Shown one piece after another: positions 7,765 through 14,936 of a stretch of 33,594 nt of DNA. Under the pieces are notes generated by a model. That model was not told the origin of the DNA and searched no databases. It worked only from the letters and a program-made list of their open reading frames with translations. The stretch comes from CAYXRK01 sp964467615 (GTDB lineage Bacteria; Hydrogenedentota; Hydrogenedentia; Hydrogenedentales; GCA-2746185): the NCBI GenBank assembly GCA_964467615.1, contig CAYXRK010000030.1, forward strand, positions 1 to 33,594, read 5' to 3'. How positions within the stretch are numbered: position 1 is the first letter of the stretch; every line of letters starts with the position of its first letter. A program made the position numbers and the translations under genes.

Positions 7765-9003
7765 ATGCGGATTGCGTGGGGCGCGAACGACAATCAGCCA
7801 AGCATCCCGGTCCCAGAAGCTGCGCCCGCATCCGGCAGTAAGACGCCCGACGCGATCCGGCAATTGGCCGAAGCGCTGCTCAAAGAGCGCAAGGTCAGCC
7901 GGGAGGCGTTGCGCGAGGCGCTTGGCATTCAAAAACGCGACGGCGGATTTCTAGGACAGATTCTCATCGACATTGGGGCGGTCGACGAAAATTCACTCAC
8001 GTCATTCCTCGCGAAGCAGTGCAAAATCCCGCACCTAAGCATTTTGGACTACCTGATCGACAAGGAGTTGCTGAAACTCGTGCCGCAGGAAGTGTGCATC
8101 GAGTTTCAGTTGGTCCCGGTCGACAGAATGGCCAAGAACCTGACGATCGCAATGGTCAACCCGCTCGACTCCTCGGCCATCGCGCAAGTCCAGATGTTGT
8201 GTCCCGATTTGCGCATCAAGCCCATCCTTTGCACCTACAATCATTATTTGGCCGTAATAAAGAAGCTATTCGGGGGGGCCGCGGAGAGCGCCAAGGCAAG
8301 CGGACCAGCGGAGGCTTCATTGACCTCTTTCGGGTTTGCGCCAGGGATCGCGAAGTCTAAGACGGTCCCTAAGGCCCCTGCGCCCGTCGAATCACCGCCG
8401 GCTGCTCAGGCCGCGCAGTCCGAAGTCGCGCCCGCTCTTGATGGCGACGCCCCGCTAGATGGCGGGTCGGTGTTGGGCCTGATGATGAAGAGGGACGACG
8501 ACGAGCTAGTCGAGGCGGTCGTTTTCGAAGACGATACGGACGACTCCGCTTCGATCTCTGAAGTTGTCGAAGTGATGCGCGACAGCATGCGCGACACCTA
8601 CGCAGTGCTGGCGCGGCGCATGCCGATTTTCCGGGGAATGGAGCCGGAGGAGGTCGCGAAGGTGTTCGCGGCAGGGATGACCTCGGAGCACGAGGGCGGC
8701 GCGGTCATCTTCAACAGCGGCGACATAGGACGCGATCTGTTCGTGGTCATGAGCGGCGAAATCGAGGTCGGCGACGGAAAACGTTTTAGTTCGATCATTG
8801 GCCCCGGCGAGCCGCTGGGCGAGATGGCATGGGTCAGCGATGCGCCCAGAAGCCTGACGGCGACCGCGCTCGAACGCACCAGCATGCTCACCTTGAACGA
8901 AGAGGTCGTCCGGCAACTCCTATCGAAGGAATCGTCCGTTCAATTGCTGATGAACATCATCTTGGCGGTATCAGAGCGTCTGCGAGCGGCGAATAGCCGC
9001 TGA
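7765..9003 (+). CDS. MshEN/GspE-N-like domain fused to a cyclic-nucleotide-binding domain, without ATPase
   Basis: This 412-residue soluble protein has an N-terminal part (about 30-170) that matches the N-domain of type II secretion/type IV pilus ATPases (GspE-N/MshEN). That part includes a helical hairpin, the FLGQILIDIGAVDENSLTSF motif, and a second half with the LVPQEVCIEFQLVPVD...LTIAMVNPLD pattern seen at the front of PilB/GspE. A Pro/Ala/Asp-rich linker (about 171-275) leads to a cNMP-binding (Crp-like) domain at about 280-405, with GDIGRDLFVVMSGEIEVGDG and PGEPLGEMAW. There is no Walker ATPase and no HTH, so it looks like a pure sensor or adaptor. MshEN domains bind c-di-GMP in other proteins, but here the usual leading Arg of RLGxxL is Phe. 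GAGG precedes ATG 7765 by about 8 nt. A smaller cNMP-like protein follows on the same strand. Confidence 0.8.
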   Translation: MRIAWGANDNQPSIPVPEAAPASGSKTPDAIRQLAEALLKERKVSREALREALGIQKRDGGFLGQILIDIGAVDENSLTSFLAKQCKIPHLSILDYLIDKELLKLVPQEVCIEFQLVPVDRMAKNLTIAMVNPLDSSAIAQVQMLCPDLRIKPILCTYNHYLAVIKKLFGGAAESAKASGPAEASLTSFGFAPGIAKSKTVPKAPAPVESPPAAQAAQSEVAPALDGDAPLDGGSVLGLMMKRDDDELVEAVVFEDDTDDSASISEVVEVMRDSMRDTYAVLARRMPIFRGMEPEEVAKVFAAGMTSEHEGGAVIFNSGDIGRDLFVVMSGEIEVGDGKRFSSIIGPGEPLGEMAWVSDAPRSLTATALERTSMLTLNEEVVRQLLSKESSVQLLMNIILAVSERLRAANSR

Positions 9004-9038
9004 GCCGGGCGAGCATGCATTCGCGCGGCCCGAAGGAC

Positions 9039-9044
9039 TAGAAT
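9039..9044 (+). promoter_or_regulatory. Candidate -10 box (TAGAAT) between the two cNMP-domain genes
   Basis: TAGAAT in the context GGAC-TAGAAT-CGA lies 24 nt before the proposed TTG start of the next gene. No clear -35 is visible. It suggests the second cNMP gene can be transcribed on its own. Confidence 0.35.
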
Positions 9045-9068
9045 CGATTTGCCAAAACAGGCGTCGCC

Positions 9069-9500
9069 TTGAATTCCAAAACCGCAATAGCTGAGTTGTC
9101 GTTTCTCCTCGATTTGGACGAGGAGTTGCGCGGGCGCATCCTCACGGCGTTTCTCGCCGTGTCCGAAATTTCGGTGCGGGACGCGGGAACCGCGCTTATC
9201 CGGGAAGGTCAGGACGATTCGGATTCCGGATTTGTGCTCATTTCGGGATCGGTAAACGTCGCCAAATCGACGGGTGGTGGCGGCCGCGTCGCTGCGCCGG
9301 CTTTGTTCGGCGAGATGAAACAGTTCGGGCCCGGTGGCCAACGAGTGGCGACGGTCTCGATGGAAGAGTCTGGGGAGGTCGCGGCATTTTCGTGGACGAA
9401 GCTATACCGAGAGATGGAGACGCGCATTGACGCCGGCGAACTCGAACAGTTTCGGGATGCGCTACGACGGTACGCGTGGAAACATTTGCTAGATGAGTAG
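9069..9500 (+). CDS. Small divergent cNMP-binding-domain protein
   Basis: This 143-residue protein has the layout of a single Crp/cNMP beta-roll domain. It runs from an N-terminal helix (AIAELSFLLDLDEELRGRIL), through IREGQDDSDSGFVLISGSVNVAKS, to PALFGEMKQFGPGGQRVATVSMEESGEVAAFSW and a C-terminal helix. The phosphate-binding cassette is degenerate (GEMKQFGPGGQRVAT in place of GExxLxxxxxRxAT), so nucleotide binding is uncertain. There is no HTH. The start is uncertain: TTG 9069 gives MNSKTAIAEL, and no strong ribosome site is visible. Because it follows the MshEN-cNMP protein by 65 bp on the same strand, the two may act in one regulatory circuit (inference). Confidence 0.65.
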   Translation: MNSKTAIAELSFLLDLDEELRGRILTAFLAVSEISVRDAGTALIREGQDDSDSGFVLISGSVNVAKSTGGGGRVAAPALFGEMKQFGPGGQRVATVSMEESGEVAAFSWTKLYREMETRIDAGELEQFRDALRRYAWKHLLDE

Positions 9501-9586
9501 GAGCAGCGACTGACGGGGCCTGCGTGGTCGGCTGCGCGCGACTAGCCCGCGAGGTTCAGCGCGTTTTCCCTGCGATGGCCGCGCAG

Positions 9587-9592
9587 TATAAT
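9587..9592 (+). promoter_or_regulatory. Consensus -10 box (TATAAT) for the small ORF at 9646
   Basis: TATAAT in the context GCAG-TATAAT-CGTCGG lies 54 nt before the GTG start of the next small gene. The upstream -35 position reads TTTTCC with a 17-bp spacer, which is weak. Confidence 0.5.
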
Positions 9593-9645
9593 CGTCGGGA
9601 AGTAAGCGCCGGCATGGACCGGCAATACGAGAAAGCGAGGTCCGC

Positions 9646-9843
9646 GTGTCGAAAGCATTCCGAATCACGCTCTGGTCCGGCGGCAAGCCGGTCAGCGTTC
9701 ACTACATCAAGGAAGCGCCGCAAATGGCGGAGGGGATTGTCGCGTACAAGACGGACGACGGAAACGCGGTCCGGCTCATGGGGACGATCTCGATCGAGCA
9801 AGGCGACTTTACCGAACGTCCGATTACCGGGGTACGGCGCTGA
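9646..9843 (+). CDS. Small conserved-looking hypothetical protein (65 aa)
   Basis: I do not recognise the family. The 65-residue product (start GTG 9646, MSKAFRITLWSGGKP) is predicted to be mostly beta: alternating hydrophobic strands (FRITLW, VSVHYIKEA, GIVAYKTDDGNAVRLMGTISIEQG) with no signal peptide or membrane span. Support for it being real comes from a good TATAAT box at 9587, codon use matching its neighbours, and a position in an otherwise empty 430-bp gap between a cNMP-domain gene and the aminotransferase. The SD is poor (GAGG about 8 nt upstream of GTG). The strand pattern would fit a small barrel or a bacterial PilZ-like fragment, but nothing proves it. Confidence 0.5.
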   Translation: MSKAFRITLWSGGKPVSVHYIKEAPQMAEGIVAYKTDDGNAVRLMGTISIEQGDFTERPITGVRR

Positions 9844-9926
9844 TTGGCGCGAAGTACGGTTCTTAGGTGTGCATAGTTCTTGATCGGGGGACGAAGTGCG
9901 TCCATCCACAAGGGAGATCATAGGTC

Positions 9927-11123
9927 GTGTTTGAAGCATTGGATATGGCGCCGCCCGACGCCATCATGGGGCTCAGCGACGGGTTCAACAAAGACCCGGA
10001 CCCGAACAAGATCAATTTGACGATCGGGGTCTATAAGGATTCCAGCGGAAAGACGCCGGTATTGTCGTCTGTAAAAAAGGCGGAAGAGCGGCTGCTGACC
10101 GAGGAGACCACGAAGGCTTACGTCTCCATCGAGGGCGACCGGGACTACGCTGATTGCGTGCAGCGCCTCCTTTTCGGCGAGAGCAATCCGCTATTGAAAT
10201 CCGGCGTTGCGGTCACCGCCGACACTCCCGGCGGCACTGGCGGATTGCGCGTGGCCGCGGAGTTCATCCACGGCGTGAGCCCGCACGCATCCATCTGGTT
10301 GAGCGAGCCGACCTGGCCGAACCACCAGGGTATTTTCAACGCGGCGGGGCTGAATGTCCGTCACTATCCATACTACGACGCCGAAAGTAAGATGCTCGAT
10401 TTCGAAGCGATGAAGGAAGCGTTGCGCCAGACAAGTCCGGGCGACGTGGTTCTGTTGCACGCCTGTTGCCACAACCCTACCGGCTTGGATCCGTCGCCGG
10501 AACAATGGGCCGAACTGGCGACAATTCTTACCGCGTCGAAGGTGCTGCCATTTTTCGACTTCGCGTATCAAGGTCTTGGCGATGGTCTCGAGCAGGACGC
10601 GCAAGGCTTGCGGACGTTCCTGGCGAAATCGAAGGAGCTGATCGTCGCAAGTTCGTTCTCGAAAAACTTCGGCGTTTACCGCGACCGAGTGGGCGCGGTC
10701 ACGCTCGTCACGTCGAGCCCGAAGGCCGCCGAGACTTCGATGAGCCACATGAAGCGCGTCATTCGCTCGAACTACTCGACCCCCCCGGCGCACGGAGCAT
10801 CAATAGTGAAGACGGTGCTCAACGATCCAACGCTGCGTTTAGAGTGGGAGAAGGAAGTGGTAGCGATGTGCGAACGCATCCAATCCATGCGTAGCGCGTT
10901 CGTCGAGACATTGCGAGCGAAAGGCGTCAAGCAAGACTTCTCGTTCTTGGCCCGCCAAAAAGGGATGTTCTCGTTCAGCGGCCTGACGAAGCATCAGGTC
11001 GAGGAACTGCGCGAGAAGCACTCCGTGTACATCGTCGGGAACGGCCGTATCAACGTCGCGGGCATTACACCCTCAAACGTCGGGCCGCTTTGCGACGCCG
11101 TCGCCGCGGTGCTCAATCGATAG
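9927..11123 (+). CDS. Aspartate/aromatic amino acid aminotransferase (class I, AspC/TyrB type)
   Basis: This 398-residue PLP enzyme aligns end to end with E. coli AspC by eye, from the N-terminus MFEALDMAPPDAIMGLSDGF through INLTIGVYKDSSGKTPVL. The PLP lysine is in SSFSKNFGVYRDRVG (K246, the same number as in AspC). The carboxylate-binding Arg is in GNGRINVAGITP near the C-terminus. CCHNPTGLDPSPEQW and FFDFAYQGLGDGL supply the cofactor Asn and Asp/Tyr. It transfers the amino group between aspartate or aromatic amino acids and 2-oxoglutarate in the cytoplasm. AspC and TyrB specificity cannot be separated here. The start is GTG 9927, which gives the conserved MF(E/Q) start, with a purine-rich AAGGGAGA upstream. 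It is followed within 40 bp by the hicB unit, which has its own promoter. Confidence 0.94.
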   Translation: MFEALDMAPPDAIMGLSDGFNKDPDPNKINLTIGVYKDSSGKTPVLSSVKKAEERLLTEETTKAYVSIEGDRDYADCVQRLLFGESNPLLKSGVAVTADTPGGTGGLRVAAEFIHGVSPHASIWLSEPTWPNHQGIFNAAGLNVRHYPYYDAESKMLDFEAMKEALRQTSPGDVVLLHACCHNPTGLDPSPEQWAELATILTASKVLPFFDFAYQGLGDGLEQDAQGLRTFLAKSKELIVASSFSKNFGVYRDRVGAVTLVTSSPKAAETSMSHMKRVIRSNYSTPPAHGASIVKTVLNDPTLRLEWEKEVVAMCERIQSMRSAFVETLRAKGVKQDFSFLARQKGMFSFSGLTKHQVEELREKHSVYIVGNGRINVAGITPSNVGPLCDAVAAVLNR

Positions 11124-11128
11124 TCGCG

Positions 11129-11149
11129 TATAATCGACTCAGGAGTCGA
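11129..11149 (+). promoter_or_regulatory. hicB promoter -10 (TATAAT) with a palindromic operator at the transcription start
   Basis: TATAAT at 11129-11134 is followed directly by a perfect dyad TCGACTC-AG-GAGTCGA (11134-11149), which would cover the transcription start. HicAB operons are autoregulated, and a palindrome at +1 is a natural repressor site. Whether this HicB, only 74 residues long, still binds DNA is uncertain. No clear -35 is seen. Confidence 0.55.
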
Positions 11150-11160
11150 AGCCTAGCACT

Positions 11161-11385
11161 ATGAACTATAAGGTGACCATACTCGTCGAAAAGGACGAAG
11201 ACGGGTTTTTCGCGTACGCGCCGGAACTTGAGGGTTGCCATACTCAGGGCGACACGTTCGAGGAAGCTATGGAAAACATGAAGGAAGCCGTCGAGGTGTA
11301 CATCGAGTCGCTTCCCGAATCTCGCCGCCCTCGGCTTCGAGACCGCCAAGTTCTCTCCACGTCTCTGGAAGTGACCGTTGCCTAA
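11161..11385 (+). CDS. hicB: HicB-family antitoxin
   Basis: This 74-residue protein shows the partial RNase-H-like HicB core: YKVTILVEKDEDGFFAYAPE, LEGCHTQGDTFEEAMENM and the following helix KEAVEVYIESL. HicB binds and blocks the HicA mRNA interferase. The C-terminal tail has no obvious ribbon-helix-helix or HTH. It is the short type of HicB. Its stop overlaps the TTG start of the hicA remnant in the sequence TTGCCTAAG, a usual hicB-hicA junction. The toxin partner appears dead, so this is probably an orphan antitoxin or a relic that still controls the promoter. The nearest purine run (AGGAG, 11141-11145) is far from the ATG and forms part of the dyad. Confidence 0.85.
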   Translation: MNYKVTILVEKDEDGFFAYAPELEGCHTQGDTFEEAMENMKEAVEVYIESLPESRRPRLRDRQVLSTSLEVTVA

Positions 11386-11482
11386 GTCGCCACGCTTGAC
11401 GGCGAAAGAAGCGATCACGATGCTGGAGAAGGCGGATAAAATATCGTTTTCAAGAGCACGGTCGTCAATGCGGATATACAAA
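11378..11482 (+). pseudogene. hicA: Truncated hicA toxin remnant lacking the catalytic histidine and C-terminus
   Basis: From TTG 11378 the frame reads MPKSPRLTAKEAITMLEKAD and then RARSSMRIYK. This is the HicA N-terminus (usual pattern PRLTGKEVIRALEKAGF...RQRGSHRIYK). The catalytic His of the GSH motif is Met here, several residues after LEKA are replaced, and similarity stops after the Lys codon ending at 11482. The normal VPVHxGKEL...GLxxEEF half is missing. The frame then runs on, without similarity, into the methyltransferase gene in a different frame. This is a decayed toxin, probably produced by a deletion that joined it to the upstream region of the next gene. The N-terminal match is directly readable. 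The decay scenario is inference. Confidence 0.65.
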
Positions 11483-11525
11483 TGCGCGAATCAATTTAGA
11501 GACCCATACTCATATCGGAGAACGC

Positions 11526-12218
11526 ATGAAGGCTACCAGCGGATTGTTGGACCCACGCGCTACGGCAGTATTGGATCGGCTACACGCGCGGGCGAAGGGC
11601 GACGCGTGGAAGATGGCGGCGCGGCTGCCGATTTTCGCGTTGCGACGGCTTCGCGGTCAGACGATGTTCGAGGCCGCGACGCCGGAACTGATGAAGGACA
11701 TCTACATTCCGATCGATCCGAACAAAGGGCGATTTCTGTATCTGACGGCGAGAGCGATTGGCGCGAAGACGATTGTCGAGTTCGGGACCTCGTTCGGAAT
11801 CTCGACAATTTATCTTGCAGCGGCGGTCCGCGACAACGGTGGCGGAATCGTCATCGGTTCGGAAATCGAACCGAGTAAAGTGGCGAAGGCCCGCGAGAAT
11901 ATCGCCGAGGCTGGGCTGGCCGAATTCGTTGATGTCAGGCTTGGAGACGCGCGGGAAACGCTGATATCCACGCCGGCCCAGATCGACATGGTTTTCCTAG
12001 ACGGTTGGCAAGACCTATACGTGCCGGTAACCCAAGTATTGACGCCGAACTTGCGTCCGGGAGCGGTGGTGTTTGCCGACAACATCTTTACGTTTAAGAA
12101 GACACTCCGGCCTTATGTGGAGTTCATGCAAGCGCCCGAGAACGGTTTCGTCTCGACGACGCTCTCGATGTCCGACGGATTTGAGTACTCAGTCTATCTC
12201 GGATCGGGCCGGCGCTGA
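11526..12218 (+). CDS. SAM-dependent O-methyltransferase-like protein
   Basis: This 230-residue class I methyltransferase has motif I VEFGTSFGISTIYLAAAV (about 79-96), an acidic motif II residue in IGSEIEPSKVAKARENIAEAG, GDARETL, and the metal/substrate region IDMVFLDGWQDLYVPVTQ followed by LRPGAVVFADN. This arrangement is that of the catechol/caffeoyl-CoA O-methyltransferase group (Methyltransf_3/24), which often needs a divalent cation. Here the FLDGW Asp would be a metal-ligand candidate. The substrate is unknown. GGAG sits 6 nt before ATG 11526, overlapping the out-of-frame tail of the hicA relic. The next gene, ferredoxin, has its own promoter. Confidence 0.85.
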   Translation: MKATSGLLDPRATAVLDRLHARAKGDAWKMAARLPIFALRRLRGQTMFEAATPELMKDIYIPIDPNKGRFLYLTARAIGAKTIVEFGTSFGISTIYLAAAVRDNGGGIVIGSEIEPSKVAKARENIAEAGLAEFVDVRLGDARETLISTPAQIDMVFLDGWQDLYVPVTQVLTPNLRPGAVVFADNIFTFKKTLRPYVEFMQAPENGFVSTTLSMSDGFEYSVYLGSGRR

Positions 12219-12253
12219 TCCGGCGCGGGCGTTTTGGCCTGCCGAGCGCGTGG

Positions 12254-12259
12254 TATTAT
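12254..12259 (+). promoter_or_regulatory. -10 box (TATTAT) of the ferredoxin gene
   Basis: TATTAT in the context GTGG-TATTAT-GTTCG lies 28 nt before the ferredoxin ATG. The short leader carries GAGGG (12270-12274) at suitable spacing. Confidence 0.5.
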
Positions 12260-12281
12260 GTTCGTTCGCGAGGGCCCGTAG

Positions 12282-12629
12282 ATGCCGTACATCGTTACCG
12301 AACCGTGCATCAAGTGTAAGTTTATGGATTGCGTCGAGATTTGTCCCGTGCTGTGCTTTCACGAAGGCGAGAACATGCTGGTCATCGACCCGGACGAATG
12401 CATTGACTGCGCGGCGTGCGTCGACGAGTGTCCGGTGAACGCGATTTACGTCGAGCGAGACGTGCCTCCGCAGTGGAAGGATTACGTTGAAATCAACAAA
12501 CGCCTCGCCTCGCAGTGGCCGGTGATCGAATTGAAAGGCGAACCGCCGGCGGACGCGGACAGTTGGAAGGGCGTGAAGATCAAGCGCGAGCATCTGAGCG
12601 AAAATCCAGGCCCTGGCACGCCGAAGTAG
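12282..12629 (+). CDS. fdxA: 7Fe ferredoxin ([3Fe-4S][4Fe-4S], Azotobacter FdI/FdxA type)
   Basis: This 115-residue electron carrier has an N-terminal cluster region CIKCKFMDCVEICPVLC with cysteines at 9, 12, 17, 21 and 25, spaced exactly as in Azotobacter vinelandii ferredoxin I. The second region CIDCAACVDECP is also present. The longer C-tail with DYVEINKRLASQWPVI and DADSWKGVK also matches the FdI class. Unlike minimal 2[4Fe-4S] ferredoxins it should hold one 3Fe and one 4Fe cluster. It acts in the cytoplasm in low-potential electron transfer and possibly oxidative-stress response. The partner is unknown. The promoter TATTAT and a GAGGG ribosome site support the start at 12282. It appears to be monocistronic. 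Confidence 0.93.
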   Translation: MPYIVTEPCIKCKFMDCVEICPVLCFHEGENMLVIDPDECIDCAACVDECPVNAIYVERDVPPQWKDYVEINKRLASQWPVIELKGEPPADADSWKGVKIKREHLSENPGPGTPK

Positions 12630-12809
12630 AGACGCGGCATGACTGCCCGAGGGGCCGTCCGTTCCAACCATGCTATGCCTTCTTCGCCCGCCGCAAGCAC
12701 GGTCACGAGCATCGCGAGTTTCTTCATCGTTCCTCCAAAATCGGTTGAAGGTTGATCCGCGACGATAGCGGACCGTCGCGATTCCGCACGATATTCTCCT
12801 TGAACGTTG

Positions 12810-12825
12810 ATCCGCCACGGCGGAT
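12810..12825. promoter_or_regulatory. Dyad (ATCCGCC-AC-GGCGGAT) upstream of the Ni/Co transporter
   Basis: A perfect 7+7 dyad with a 2-nt centre lies 70 nt before the transporter ATG. It is flanked by GTTGA and TTGAAC, which extend the symmetry roughly. The loop is too short for a hairpin, so a repressor site is more plausible, for example for a metal sensor. The half-site word GTTGATCCGC also occurs once about 55 nt upstream (near 12751). Function is not shown. The rest of 12630-12895 has no supported gene. Confidence 0.3.
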
Positions 12826-12895
12826 TGAACAGCGACTTTCTTGTAGCGCAGTTCCAACTTTCAGTAAGCTACGGCCTCACGCACGCGTTCCCGTC

Positions 12896-14806
12896 ATGCC
12901 ATCACGCTTCGCTTTAGCTACTCGGATCATCGCCGTCGCGCTTTTCGCGGCGCTCGGCTTCGGCCGGGCCTTTGCGCATCCGCTTGGCAATTACACGATC
13001 AATCAATATTTCCTGGTCGATCTCCGCGGCGACAAGGTCGAACTTTACTATCTGCTCGACATGGCCGAGATCCCCTCGTTCACCGAACTCGACCTGCTCG
13101 ATACCGATTTCGACGGCGAAGTGACCGATGAAGAAACGACAAAATACCTCGACGCGAAGGTCCCGCCGCTGTTCGATTTGCTCTCGTTCAAACTCAACGG
13201 CGAAAGCACCGGACTGAGAATCACCGATCGCAAACTCACGCTGCTCGAGGGAATGGGCGGCATGGTGGTATTCAATCTCTTCATCAAGCTGGAACCGGAA
13301 CAATGGGCTTGGGCCTCGACGTATCCCTTTGTCGTGGAGGTCGAATCGACCAACTACCCGAAGGAGCCGGGCGTCCGCGAGTGCATGTTTCTCCTGGACA
13401 AACGGTTCGGCGACGACACGCATTCGCTCGGCGTCAACGCGTTGGGCTACCAAACGCTCGTATTCATCGACGAATTCGAGAACCCAATCTACCAAGACCT
13501 CGACGCGCAATTCCTCTGCCAACTCGCGTCGGGATTGAACGTCCCGCAGACGGAGAGCAAGCGCGAGCTCTCCTTCGGCTGGACGTTCACCGCGCGCGCG
13601 GCGACCGATTCCGGCGAGCAATCGATCGCCAACGGCATGGCGGGCCCCATCACCATCGTCAACGCGCCCGAGGGAACGCCGGACCTGACGCGCCCGACGC
13701 TCGTGGCCGCGGAAGGGCCGTTGCCTGTGCAGCCGCTGCCCGTCGATACGTCGGGTCCCACGCCGCAAGACCTACGCGACCGATTTACAAAGCCCACGAC
13801 GGGGGCCGAGGGCGCGACGGGCAAGATGATCGACCGGCTTGGCGAGATCGTCACTGCCGAGGAACTGACACCTTGGATGATCGCGATCGCGTTCGTGGTT
13901 TCGATTGCCCTCGGCATGGGCCACGCTTTCTCCCCGGGCCACGGAAAAACCGTGATGGCCGCGTACCTCATCGGCGAGCGCGGGACGGTGCATCACGCGA
14001 TGCTGCTCGGCGTCGTCGTGACGATTACGCACGTATGGAGCGTCATCGCGCTCGGTGTCGTGGTGCTCTATCTGCAGGAGTCGATCAGCGCCGAGCAGCT
14101 CACGTTTTGGACCGGTCTCGCGTCGGGCGTAATTATCGTCATCATCGGCGCGCTGCTGTTTGTGACACGGTTCAAAGCCTTTGTTCTAGCCCGCGCGGGC
14201 GTGACGCCCCACGATGATCACCCTCACCACGATCACGGCCATCATGACCACGTTCACGTGGATGCGCACGATCACGATCATGGACATATCCAGGAGCATG
14301 AACATGGGCACGCGCATGGCCATGACCACGACCACGGACATACTCACGGACCCAGACACCATCACGCGCACAACCACGAACCCGGCCACACTCATGACCA
14401 CGACCACCACCATAGCCACGGCGTGTTCAGCCACTCGCACGTCGTCGAGACGAAGGACGGTGCTCCTCCCACCTACAAGAGCATCCTCTGGCTTGGAATT
14501 TCGGGCGGTATCGTCCCCTGCCCCGCCGCGCTCGTGGTCCTTATGCTCGCGATTAACATCGGCCGTCTCGCCTTCGGCCTTCTGCTGATTCTGACCTTTA
14601 GCCTTGGCCTTGCCGCCGTGCTCGTCGCGATCGGCGTTGCCGTCGTCCGCGCTTCGGGCGAGATCCGAAAACACATCGGCGCGCGAAGCCCGCTATTGTT
14701 AGCGCTGCCGCTCGCCTCGTCCGTCCTAATCACCATCCTCGGCCTATGGATGCTCCTCTACACCCTCATCCAGCACCGCGTAGTCGTGTTCCCCACGTTG
14801 GGTTAG
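12896..14806 (+). CDS. Nickel/cobalt transporter of the NicO/RcnA family with an exported ectodomain and histidine-rich loop
   Basis: This 636-residue membrane protein starts at ATG 12896, giving a signal peptide (MPSRFALATR, hydrophobic core, AFA). In-frame upstream sequence lacks gene character. The mature N-terminus HPLGNYTINQYFLVDL is typical of this family. An ectodomain follows (to about 330) and contains an EF-hand-like loop DTDFDGEVTDEE. The transporter part begins near 325 and has the metal-site helix GMGHAFSPGHGKTVMAAYLI, about six hydrophobic segments, and a second conserved helix GISGGIVPCPAALVVLML. Between them, residues of about 438-517 form a loop in which roughly half the residues are His or Asp (HDH and HGH repeats), a metal-buffering segment. 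The likely role is efflux or homeostasis of Ni2+/Co2+ across the inner membrane. The direction is inferred from RcnA. Confidence 0.88.
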   Translation: MPSRFALATRIIAVALFAALGFGRAFAHPLGNYTINQYFLVDLRGDKVELYYLLDMAEIPSFTELDLLDTDFDGEVTDEETTKYLDAKVPPLFDLLSFKLNGESTGLRITDRKLTLLEGMGGMVVFNLFIKLEPEQWAWASTYPFVVEVESTNYPKEPGVRECMFLLDKRFGDDTHSLGVNALGYQTLVFIDEFENPIYQDLDAQFLCQLASGLNVPQTESKRELSFGWTFTARAATDSGEQSIANGMAGPITIVNAPEGTPDLTRPTLVAAEGPLPVQPLPVDTSGPTPQDLRDRFTKPTTGAEGATGKMIDRLGEIVTAEELTPWMIAIAFVVSIALGMGHAFSPGHGKTVMAAYLIGERGTVHHAMLLGVVVTITHVWSVIALGVVVLYLQESISAEQLTFWTGLASGVIIVIIGALLFVTRFKAFVLARAGVTPHDDHPHHDHGHHDHVHVDAHDHDHGHIQEHEHGHAHGHDHDHGHTHGPRHHHAHNHEPGHTHDHDHHHSHGVFSHSHVVETKDGAPPTYKSILWLGISGGIVPCPAALVVLMLAINIGRLAFGLLLILTFSLGLAAVLVAIGVAVVRASGEIRKHIGARSPLLLALPLASSVLITILGLWMLLYTLIQHRVVVFPTLG

Positions 14807-14924
14807 GGTCCGCGTCAAAAGTCCAGATTGCCGTCGCGCCGTCGTCGAGTGGGTGTTGAATATCCTCCGCGAATTCACGGCGGGAAGATTGTGTTCGTTC
14901 AGCAAGAAATTGCGTGAGTCGGGT

Positions 14925-14930
14925 TAGAAT
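14925..14930 (+). promoter_or_regulatory. -10 box (TAGAAT) placed 6 nt before an ATG (possible leaderless transcript)
   Basis: TAGAAT in the context GGGT-TAGAAT-TGATAG ends 6 nt before ATG 14937, so the predicted transcription start coincides with the start codon. No ribosome-binding site can fit. No -35 is evident. The remaining 14807-14924 gap shows nothing else. Confidence 0.4.
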
Positions 14931-14936
14931 TGATAG

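Noticed and set aside
12482..12727. Minus-strand frame starting MKKLAMLVTVLAAG with GGAGG close upstream
   Set aside because: The start looks signal-peptide-like, but the frame overlaps the C-terminus of the ferredoxin gene, the ribosome site is only 4 nt from ATG, and the downstream residues show no family character. It may be a leftover of a gene start, not a real gene.
13303..14217. 304-residue Arg-rich frame inside the Ni/Co transporter
   Set aside because: Shadow of the transporter gene in another frame.
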